This document shows positions 54,234 through 61,218 of a DNA stretch of 64,000 bases, piece by piece. This stretch comes from Ruegeria arenilitoris (GTDB lineage: Bacteria; Pseudomonadota; Alphaproteobacteria; Rhodobacterales; Rhodobacteraceae). Every line of letters starts with the position of its first letter. Within the stretch, counting starts at the first letter, position 1. The notes under the pieces are model-generated. The model made no database searches and had not been told where the DNA came from. It saw only the letters and a program-made list of their open reading frames with translations. The stretch is from positions 62,001 to 126,000 of the forward strand of contig NZ_WQCA01000004.1 in NCBI RefSeq assembly GCF_013032445.1, read 5' to 3'. The translations under genes were made by a program, and so were the position numbers.

Positions 54234-54872
54234 TCACTGCATAGACAAGATAGCTGCGTCCAGCGCGGTATCCCATTCACTCTTGGTCAAGCCGGCTATT
54301 TGGTAGTTTCCGACGGCGACGCTGGGGATGATCACCTCTGCCTGAACGGTTTTGAGTCTTTCGAGCGTCTTGATCAACGTCTTCTTGTTTCCCCCGTGGT
54401 TTTCCATGACCAACGCCCTCCACTCGCCGTTATCCGGGTACAACGTGTCGCCGACAAAGAGGTATGTCTTGCCATGCGGTGAGGCGTACCGGTAGCAGAT
54501 GTTGTTATCCGTATGCCCCGGCGTGTAGATCGCCTCTAACCCACCACTGAGTATTGCATGACCATTTGTTTCTATGCTCCGATCCAGCTTCTGACCTGTC
54601 GGGAAGTATTTCTGCGTTTCCGCATGTCCCACTAAAGGCGCGCCGAGAATGGATTTCGCATTGGCCAGCCCGTCGGTGATCTCATGATTGTGGCTGAGGT
54701 ACAGGTGATCCACATTCCCAGATGTCTTTATGTCATGCAGCGTCGACGGTTCTTCGGCGACATAGATCAATTCTAGCCCTGCAGAATGCTGAATAAGATA
54801 GGCGTGGGACTTCAATGTCCCGAAGCGCAGTTCAAGCGGTGTTTGCCAAAGGTCCGGGAATAGCTGTTCCAT
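54234..54872 (-). CDS. MBL-fold metallo-hydrolase with altered metal motif
   Basis: A 212-residue metallo-beta-lactamase-fold protein. The second-site His is in TPGHTDNN and the bridging Asp in LFVGDTLYPD, but the key motif reads SHNHEIT in place of HxHxDH, so the second metal site lacks its Asp and His. It may bind one metal or be non-hydrolytic. ATG 54872 follows AAGGAG at seven bases. It is the last gene of the DUF1330-MFS-MBL set behind a SoxR operator, four bases after the MFS gene. Confidence 0.83.
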   Translation of the reverse strand: MEQLFPDLWQTPLELRFGTLKSHAYLIQHSAGLELIYVAEEPSTLHDIKTSGNVDHLYLSHNHEITDGLANAKSILGAPLVGHAETQKYFPTGQKLDRSIETNGHAILSGGLEAIYTPGHTDNNICYRYASPHGKTYLFVGDTLYPDNGEWRALVMENHGGNKKTLIKTLERLKTVQAEVIIPSVAVGNYQIAGLTKSEWDTALDAAILSMQ

Positions 54873-54876
54873 CCTG

Positions 54877-56298
54877 CTACTCCTTCTGCCCGGCAATCAG
54901 GGCACGGCTGGCAAGAACTGCAACCCCGGCAACCAACCCGAAAGTCACGAACAGCCATACTGCGGAATTGGCTATGGTCGTCAGGTTCCTGGCGTCATTG
55001 AACCCGGTGAAGTTGCCGACCAGGCCAGCCGTAGCGGTGCCAAACGCGACTGCAAACATCTGAACTGTAGATAGGGCGGACGCGGCCATGTCCCTTTCGT
55101 TCTCATCCGTGAATTGCAGGATGAATGTATTGAGGTGAGGCCAGCCAGAGCCGATGCCGACACCCAGAACAATCAGGGCGACTGACAACAGCGACGTCAT
55201 GGCTGGTCCCGCGTTTTCGAACATTGGTGTAGCAATGCCAAGCGCCACACACGCGATCATCATCAGGATTGGCCCGGCGAGGACCGCTTGTTGCATCTTT
55301 CGACCAGTAAAGCGTGCTGAATAAACCTCGGACGCTGCCCAGCCAATAGAGACCAAAGCCGCCGCGTAGCCTGCCATCAACGGGCTTAGCCCGTGCAACC
55401 GTTGCAGATAAAACGGCATGAAGAACTCGGCATTGATACAGAAGATTAAAAGCGCCATGACCGAAATAGCCAGAAAAAGCGGTGTTCCAGGTATGGTGGC
55501 ACCGCGAGGGAACAGTCGTACGGTCTGAACCTGTTCACGGCGCATCAGAGTTAGCAAAAGCAAGACAGACACAAGCACAGCCGCGACCGCCCATGTGATT
55601 GATGGTGCGATACTGCCAAGGGAAACCGCCAAGACTGACCCTGCAAGTAATCCCAATTGCCCAAATGCAATCCGCTCGGTCGGCTTATGATCCTGTTGAT
55701 TACGAGGAAGTAGCTTTAGGGTCAGTGCGACAAACAAGGCCGTGATAGGAAGCATGATTCCAAACCCCATGCGCCACATGCCAAGCTCGGCGAAGATGCC
55801 TCCAATAGCCGGACCAAACAGCATTGTGATCCCCCATGTTCCGGACAAGAGAGCCATCGCCCTGGACCACAGGCGTTCTGGATAGACGACGATAATCATC
55901 GAATAGCAGAGCGTGAACAGCATTCCGCCGCCCGCGCCCTGAATGACCCGGCCTGCCAATAAAACCGGCATGGTCCACGCCAGTGCAGCCAACAGGCTGC
56001 CAGTCGCAAAAACAAGTCCGGACAGCCCAAATCCAAGACGCACACCTGTGCGCCTCAACAAGTTGCCAGTAACCGCCGCACTGAGGATCGCCGCAAGTGT
56101 CGCGAGCGTCGCGTTCCAGGCATAAAGGCTATGCCCGCCAATCTCTGCCACGATGGATGGCAGCATCGTAGCAGAGAGGGTGATGTTCACCGCGTGGAGC
56201 GCGATGCCAGCCGCAAGGACGGCAGACGCTGCTGAGAACTCTCCCCTCAGGATTTCCTGCCATCCGGCCTCTGTTTTGTGTTCAACGGCTGTCGTCAT
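54877..56298 (-). CDS. MFS transporter (DHA2-like efflux)
   Basis: A 473-residue permease with about 14 hydrophobic helices, NITLSATMLPSIVAEIGG in the first helix, RRTGVRLGFGLSG in the loop 2-3 and GTWGITMLFGPAIGGIFAELG in the motif C region. It most resembles DHA2-type drug exporters. ATG 56298 follows GGAGCGAACC. It sits between DUF1330 and the metallo-hydrolase genes and is likely expressed from the SoxR-type promoter, consistent with export of redox-cycling compounds. Confidence 0.88.
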   Translation of the reverse strand: MTTAVEHKTEAGWQEILRGEFSAASAVLAAGIALHAVNITLSATMLPSIVAEIGGHSLYAWNATLATLAAILSAAVTGNLLRRTGVRLGFGLSGLVFATGSLLAALAWTMPVLLAGRVIQGAGGGMLFTLCYSMIIVVYPERLWSRAMALLSGTWGITMLFGPAIGGIFAELGMWRMGFGIMLPITALFVALTLKLLPRNQQDHKPTERIAFGQLGLLAGSVLAVSLGSIAPSITWAVAAVLVSVLLLLTLMRREQVQTVRLFPRGATIPGTPLFLAISVMALLIFCINAEFFMPFYLQRLHGLSPLMAGYAAALVSIGWAASEVYSARFTGRKMQQAVLAGPILMMIACVALGIATPMFENAGPAMTSLLSVALIVLGVGIGSGWPHLNTFILQFTDENERDMAASALSTVQMFAVAFGTATAGLVGNFTGFNDARNLTTIANSAVWLFVTFGLVAGVAVLASRALIAGQKE

Positions 56299-56325
56299 GG
56301 TTCGCTCCGCGCTCAAAATCAGTAT

Positions 56326-56697
56326 TCAGTCTTTTTGTACGTACGCGTGATCGGGGTTTTGCTCGGCCCATTCTTCGGCATCAAACCCCTCAACTGCAAA
56401 GGTGAAATTCGGAGGGATCACATCCGTTCTGAGGTGTTTGACGGCCTGATACTCTTCGGAATGCCAAAAACCCTGCAGCGCCTCCATCGAGGGGAACCGG
56501 AACAATGTGAACCGGGCGTCATCTTTCCATTCACCCTCGAAATGATCCATGAACTGCCCAGACTCGCCTGCGACAATCAACTCCCCGCCCCACTTTTCCA
56601 TAATGGGGTGTGTGGCCTGACCGTAGGGATCAAGCGCGCCGTGCCCTTCCGGCATGAACGAACTGGCCACAAGGTAGGCTGGCTTCTGTTTCGACAT
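56326..56697 (-). CDS. DUF1330 domain protein
   Basis: A 123-residue protein with a ferredoxin-like dimeric alpha/beta-barrel signature (KPAYLVASSF, GGELIVAGESGQFMDHFEGEWK, LFRFPSMEALQGFWHSEEYQAVK). The family has no settled biochemical role. It is the first gene after the SoxR-type promoter and has a plausible ribosome site (GGAGATTG upstream of ATG). Functionally it may handle a quinone or aldehyde, by analogy with neighbours only. Confidence 0.88.
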   Translation of the reverse strand: MSKQKPAYLVASSFMPEGHGALDPYGQATHPIMEKWGGELIVAGESGQFMDHFEGEWKDDARFTLFRFPSMEALQGFWHSEEYQAVKHLRTDVIPPNFTFAVEGFDAEEWAEQNPDHAYVQKD

Positions 56698-56744
56698 TTC
56701 AATCTCCGTGTCTTTTTGCCCGATGTTTCGAGCCTGCCCTTGCG

Positions 56745-56775
56745 TTGCTACTTCCTCAACTTAAGTTGAGGTCAA
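56745..56775 (-). promoter_or_regulatory. SoxR-type promoter and operator
   Basis: A perfect 18-base palindrome CCTCAACTTAAGTTGAGG (56754-56771) lies between soxR and DUF1330. On the minus strand it sits between a -35 TTGACC (56775-56770) and a -10-like TAGCAA (56750-56745) with a 19-base spacer. The overlong spacer is what SoxR/MerR activators correct by DNA distortion, and the sequence closely matches the E. coli soxS operator (CCTCAAGTTAACTTGAGG). Confidence 0.88.
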
Positions 56776-56799
56776 GTGGTTGATGGCAGGAGTTGCAAG

Positions 56800-57273
56800 A
56801 TGAAGCGTCGTGGCGGTCTAACGGTAGGCGAAGTGGCTGAACGCAGCGGTATCGCTGTGTCTGCGGTACATTTCTATGAGCGTAAAGGGCTGATCGCTTC
56901 GGTGCGTAATGATGCCAACCATCGCCGTTATTCCCCGACTGTTTTGCGAAAGATTGCCATTTTTCAGGTGGCGCAACGGGCGGGCATACCGCTTCGGGAG
57001 ATTGCCAATGCAATGAATTTTCTACCACCCGAGGAAAAGGTGACGGTCAAACACTGGGAAAAACTTTCAACCCAGTGGACGGAAGATCTGGATGACCGTA
57101 TCGCACGTTTGCGGCGGTTGAGAGACGGAATGGCTGGCTGTATCGGATGTGGTTGCTTGTCGATGGATACATGCAAGCTCGTCAATCCAGATGACAAAAT
57201 CGGTGCTAACGGCCCCGGGCCGCGATACCTTGAGGAAGATGCGCCAGAGGTAGGAGTCTTTATTGGTACATAG
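56800..57273 (+). CDS. soxR: Redox-sensing transcriptional activator SoxR
   Basis: A 157-residue MerR-family regulator. The N-terminal winged helix (LTVGEVAERSGIAVSAVHFYERKGLI) is followed by a dimerisation helix and the cysteine cluster C-x2-C-x-C-x5-C as CIGCGCLSMDTC (about 113-124), which binds the 2Fe-2S centre oxidised by superoxide or redox-cycling drugs. ATG 56800 starts MKRRGGLTVGE; an ATG 24 bases earlier is less usual. It is divergent from DUF1330, with the operator between them. No soxS gene is present, so it should act directly on targets. Confidence 0.94.
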   Translation: MKRRGGLTVGEVAERSGIAVSAVHFYERKGLIASVRNDANHRRYSPTVLRKIAIFQVAQRAGIPLREIANAMNFLPPEEKVTVKHWEKLSTQWTEDLDDRIARLRRLRDGMAGCIGCGCLSMDTCKLVNPDDKIGANGPGPRYLEEDAPEVGVFIGT

Positions 57274-57489
57274 TCAAAGTTGGTTTAGTTGAAGCGGTAT
57301 CGACTGTTTTGTAATTGCCGACTTTTCTCTAAAAGCTCATATTTCTTGCGCGGAGAATTACTGCTTCGGAGAAGCTGCATTGCGGCGTGGCCTGTAGCTG
57401 TTAATGACTGCTTTGGGCCGTGGATAGCTCTCGGTGCATATGCTACAGGCGGAAACCTTGTGCCATGAAAACCAGAGTACATCCGTTTA
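57274..57489. repeat. Gap containing a copy of the dispersed intergenic repeat
   Basis: 216 bases between convergent genes. ACTGCTTCGGAGAAGCTGCA followed by TTGCGGCG (57360-57387) and AATGACTGCTTTGGGCCG (57403-57420) closely match the copies at 51.7 and 60.8 kb. Confidence 0.5.
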
Positions 57490-58365
57490 TTAGTCGAGAT
57501 TTTGTGCCGCCTGAGACGGCAACTCTGCATAGGATGCGTTATAGAAATAAGTCAGCCATATTGACGACCCATCGAAGAGTATATCAGAAATCCCGCGCGA
57601 ACGAGACCCTGCGCTCAGCGGATGAATGGCCCCATCAGTTGCAACGCGCAAGAGCTTCGCAGTCGGATGCTCTTCGTGACCCCGATATCCTCCGACAACA
57701 ACTGTGTCGTCAATGATTTCAACGGATTCCAAGTTACCAAAGCCATTTGCAAGACTTGTAGCCGTATCCCCGTTGCCGGAATGCGGAACCCAATACAAAG
57801 CGCTGTCCCAGGCGTCGTCGCCGCTCCAGGACACCGCGTAAATTCCCGTCTCTGTGATTGCGAACCGGGCAAGCCCACTGATGTGCAGATCGCCGTTGTA
57901 AGGTTGAATTTGCCCGGTTTGGGTTGCGACCGAAAAAAACACGCCGCGCCCGAAATCACTCACGAGAAGGGTGCTCTCGTCGAGGGCTTCGATATCGTAG
58001 AGAAAGACGCCATCGTCATCGAGGGCCTGCCGCCAGTTTATTGTGCCATCCGGCGCGGTAGAAATGACTTCATTGCCATCCACGATGACAATCTGGTTGC
58101 CAGAACGCACCATTCCGGTCGGATTGCGCAGACCTTGCCCATCCGAGAGTTTGATTTCTTCAGTCTCGCCTTCGGGAGTAAGCTTGTAGAGCCCGCCATT
58201 TGCTGCGTTTGAGCCGAACTCTTCATCTGGCCCACCCGGTCCAATCGATACGGCATAGATATAGTTGCCCATTGGCAGTACAGCTTCGGTAAAGGGCGGC
58301 AGCTTCTGTTCGGCGACAACAGGGCAGGCCACGCTGCAAGCGACTAATAATGAAAGTACTTTCAT
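57490..58365 (-). CDS. Secreted SMP-30/ScyD-like beta-propeller protein
   Basis: A 291-residue protein with a signal peptide (MKVLSLLVACSVACPVVA, cleavage near residue 18) and a body of repeating propeller blades (GLYKLTPEGETEEIKL, NPTGMVRSGNQIVIVD, ESTLLVSDFGRGVFFSV), closest to the ScyD/ScyE or SMP-30-like group. ATG 58365 follows AGGAGA at ten bases; the frame is open further upstream to 58422. It lies downstream of an exported alpha/beta hydrolase in the same direction, 107 bases away, possibly one operon. The ligand is unknown. Confidence 0.78.
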   Translation of the reverse strand: MKVLSLLVACSVACPVVAEQKLPPFTEAVLPMGNYIYAVSIGPGGPDEEFGSNAANGGLYKLTPEGETEEIKLSDGQGLRNPTGMVRSGNQIVIVDGNEVISTAPDGTINWRQALDDDGVFLYDIEALDESTLLVSDFGRGVFFSVATQTGQIQPYNGDLHISGLARFAITETGIYAVSWSGDDAWDSALYWVPHSGNGDTATSLANGFGNLESVEIIDDTVVVGGYRGHEEHPTAKLLRVATDGAIHPLSAGSRSRGISDILFDGSSIWLTYFYNASYAELPSQAAQNLD

Positions 58366-58472
58366 CTCAAATAAATCTCCTGTGTGATTGTGCTTTGATG
58401 TTGCCGCTCGTTTCTCCGGCAATGATTGCTCTGGGGCAGCCGCAACGAATCAAGTGGTCTGCATCAAAGGCT

Positions 58473-59498
58473 TCACCCGAAGGCCAGAAAGTGCGGAGCC
58501 AGCGCATTGACGGTGGCGTCAATGATCAGCGGGTCTTCATAAAACTGAAGCTGGTTGGCGCCGTCGATCCAATGCAACGTCTTCTGCTCTGACGCGATAT
58601 CTTCAAAAATGCGGCGGGGAATGTCGGGGCCGCTTGCAGCTCTGTCGCCATGGATCATCAATACTGGCAGACTCAGTTGAGGGGCTGTTTCGTCGATCCG
58701 CCAGCTCCAGATGCCGGCTTCGCTCATCGCTGTGATACGGTTCTCCCAACCCCCTTTGAAAGCCAGCCAAGGGGCCCTGTTGTCCCAGGGCAGGTACCAG
58801 TCTGCAATGGCTGTCGCTGTCAGAAGGGCATCCTCAGCGCCGACAATTGGAATGTAACTCGCTTCCCCTGTTTTTGCGAAATCGGCGGCGGCTTTGGTCG
58901 CGCGTTCCATACGCGCTTCCACTGCGGCATCGCTGCCAAGGTACATTCTGGCGGTTTCCGCGGTCAGATAATGACCCGCAACAACCCCGAGAGACGCCAC
59001 GCGATCATCTAATACCGCTGTTTCAATCGCCCAGTTGACGCCCTGGCAGATCCCGAGAAGATGAAGCCGGTTTGCGTCGATGCCTTCCTGGTTTGCGAGA
59101 AAACCGAGGGCGGCCTGGCAGTCCTCAACCTTGGCTTCACCAGACTCGTAGCGCCGGGGTGTGCCTGAGCTTTCCCCGTGAAAGCGCGGGTCGAATATCA
59201 GAACTGCCAGCCCTCGCGATGCCAGACGGGTTGCATATTGCACGGGTGACTGTTCTTTCACGAATGCAACAGGCCCGATGATCACGACTGCCGGGTGAGG
59301 TCCTTCCGAAGCAGGTCTTAACAACTTTCCAACAAGGGTTTCCCCAGAGCTGGCAAAGGACACTGTTTCAATATCATATGAGCCAAGTGCCGATTGATCT
59401 ACGTCACCGGATGCCTCCGCAGTGCTGGGCCGGGCGGCGAAAGCTCCGGTCATGGATGTTACAATCGCAATTGAATTGAACATGCGTCGTGTAATCAC
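58473..59498 (-). CDS. Exported alpha/beta hydrolase with Cys nucleophile position
   Basis: A 341-residue hydrolase. The N-terminus TRRMFNSIAIVTSM resembles a twin-arginine signal (R-R-x-F), with cleavage near residue 30. The fold is shown by AVVIIGPVAF, FDPRFHGESSG and the nucleophile elbow LGICQGVNW, where Cys replaces Ser as in dienelactone hydrolases. A C-terminal Asp is in IHGDRAASG, but the final segment WIDGANQLQFYEDP has Asn where the catalytic His usually stands, so activity is uncertain. A LysR gene is divergent. Confidence 0.8.
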   Translation of the reverse strand: MITRRMFNSIAIVTSMTGAFAARPSTAEASGDVDQSALGSYDIETVSFASSGETLVGKLLRPASEGPHPAVVIIGPVAFVKEQSPVQYATRLASRGLAVLIFDPRFHGESSGTPRRYESGEAKVEDCQAALGFLANQEGIDANRLHLLGICQGVNWAIETAVLDDRVASLGVVAGHYLTAETARMYLGSDAAVEARMERATKAAADFAKTGEASYIPIVGAEDALLTATAIADWYLPWDNRAPWLAFKGGWENRITAMSEAGIWSWRIDETAPQLSLPVLMIHGDRAASGPDIPRRIFEDIASEQKTLHWIDGANQLQFYEDPLIIDATVNALAPHFLAFG

Positions 59499-59636
59499 TG
59501 CTGCTGTCCTTTCGAATTCAGTTTGATGGCCCCCACACCCAAAAGTTCTTGGACAGAACGTCTGATCTGGGGTGCCCGGCTGGGCTTCACTTGTCAGTTA
59601 GCCCGCGATCGGCATAATTTGGATGACGCAAACAGC

Positions 59637-60572
59637 ATGAAGAACATGCAAAAAATGAATGACGTCCTAACTTCTCTGGATGTGCGAACTCTGCGGTTCC
59701 TGCAGATCCTGCTTCGAACAAGTAGCGTGACACGCACTGCACTGCACTTGGGGATCAGCCAGCCCGCTGCCAGTCGAATCCTCGCCCGGGTACGGGATCT
59801 GATTGGAGATCCGGTGCTGATACGAACGCAGTCCGGATACCAATTGACGGATCATGCTCTGAACCTGAATGAATCAGTCGATGCCGCGCTGCTGGCAATA
59901 GCTGACGTCTTCAGGCCTTCCGCCTTTGATCCGGCACAGTCCAGCCATTGCTACCGCATCGCCTCGACAGATTACGGTGTCGCGGCTGTCCTGGGACCCA
60001 TGATGGAAGTCTTTGCCGTTACCGCACCAGCACTAAGGTTCGATGTCTCGCCACTGGTGCCGCAAAGCTTTAGCGACTTGGAAAAAGGAGCAATTGATCT
60101 GCTGCTATACGCAGATTTGGACGCCAGGGACGATTTGCTCATTCAGAAACTATTTGATGAAACCTACGAAGTCCTTTTCCGACAAGGCCATCCACTTGTG
60201 GAACACGCAGCGCAAAAACGGGCCCTTACTCCGCAAGACGTGTCGCCTTACCGGTTAATCGAGTTCAGTTTTCCGGGCGCTACGGGTTTGAAACCGGATA
60301 CGATCATGCGGCAAGAAGGAGATGGTTCGAATGCCGTATTCCAGCAGCCCTACTTCACCACACTGCCATTCTTGGTAGGGCAGACGGATGCGGTTGCAGC
60401 TGTCCCCAATCGGCTGGCAAAGCAAGTCCAGAAATTGACCTCTCTTTGTTCAGCGCCGTTTCGGCCGACTTGCGGTTTCCCTTATTACTTGGTTCGCCAC
60501 GAGCGTAGCCGCTTCAATCCCGCGGTCAATTGGTTGAGGGAACAAGCATCGGAGATCACCAAGTCCGACTGA
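59637..60572 (+). CDS. LysR-family transcriptional regulator
   Basis: A regulator of about 311 residues of the NodD/NahR-like group, with an N-terminal helix-turn-helix (about 12-70; RTSSVTRTALHLGISQPAASRILARVRDLIGDPVLIRT) and an effector domain (YRIASTDYGVAAVLGPMM onward). The frame is open from 59523, but ATG 59637, 59646 or 59655 fits family starts better. It is divergent from the exported hydrolase, its likely target. Confidence 0.88.
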   Translation: MKNMQKMNDVLTSLDVRTLRFLQILLRTSSVTRTALHLGISQPAASRILARVRDLIGDPVLIRTQSGYQLTDHALNLNESVDAALLAIADVFRPSAFDPAQSSHCYRIASTDYGVAAVLGPMMEVFAVTAPALRFDVSPLVPQSFSDLEKGAIDLLLYADLDARDDLLIQKLFDETYEVLFRQGHPLVEHAAQKRALTPQDVSPYRLIEFSFPGATGLKPDTIMRQEGDGSNAVFQQPYFTTLPFLVGQTDAVAAVPNRLAKQVQKLTSLCSAPFRPTCGFPYYLVRHERSRFNPAVNWLREQASEITKSD

Positions 60573-60973
60573 TTAGCTGTTCGAGCTTTAATGATGGTTT
60601 AGGCGTGAGAACTTCGAAGCACGGAGAAGCCATCAAATCACCAGCCGCTATTGGGCCCTAACGAATCCACAATCCCGCTATGGCTGTTTTAGTTGGCTGA
60701 GCTACAACATCGATCGTTACTGTTACATCTCTGCTCAGAGCCGTGCTCCTGATCATCGTCTACTTTCCAGCTTTGCGATTGCAGCGAGCGCCAGCTTTCG
60801 GGACGCTGCATGGCTGCAGCAACTCGATTGACGGATGTCTCCTTCGGACCGTTAATTCAAAATTACGACTTGAACTAGCAAAGCTTCAGGCTAGTGGAAG
60901 CAATTTTAGTTGGCGAAAAGGTAAGTTAATTGGTCGAAAGGCAAAAAATCTCTGCATTTGACAGTTGGATTAC
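60573..60973. repeat. Gap containing a copy of the dispersed intergenic repeat
   Basis: About 400 bases without a gene. The clearest repeat part is GCAGCGAGCGCCAGCTTTCG then GGACGCTGCATGGCTGCAGC (60781-60820), followed by ACGGATGTCTCCTTCGGACC (60831-60850). Confidence 0.5.
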
Positions 60974-61032
60974 TTGGCCGGAGTGAGAGGATTCGAACCT
61001 CCGACCCCGGCCTCCCGAAGACCGGTGCAGAG
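60974..61032 (-). tRNA. tRNA-Pro(CGG)-like 3' fragment, not a complete tRNA
   Basis: On the minus strand the sequence runs from an anticodon arm (CGGTC TTCGGGA GGCCG, anticodon CGG) through a T arm with TTCGAAT and the 3' acceptor strand CACTCCG plus G and an encoded CCA. The 5' acceptor strand (expected CGGAGTG) and the D arm are missing upstream. It is thus the 3' half of a proline tRNA. Such fragments are typical of attachment sites left when an element integrates into a tRNA gene. A short inverted repeat ACTTGGCC/GGCCAAGT flanks it. Confidence 0.6.
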
Positions 61033-61218
61033 GGCCAAGTTATTGATTTTTTGGTCAAAGGAGCCCTGTTTTGCAGGCGTCATCTCCAATCAAACCAGCC
61101 AAGTTCAGGTCCGCCAGGTTCATTGAACCTAAGACCACTGTTTACATGGCCCGAAAATTATCTTGGTTTATGTTCAGTGCTAGTTTGATCTCTATCTTAT
61201 TGCCCAGATCCAATCCAC

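Noticed and set aside
60958..61188. Open frame reading SERIRTSDPGLPKTGAEG on the plus strand
   Set aside because: It is the antisense of the tRNA-Pro fragment, a well-known source of false small proteins.
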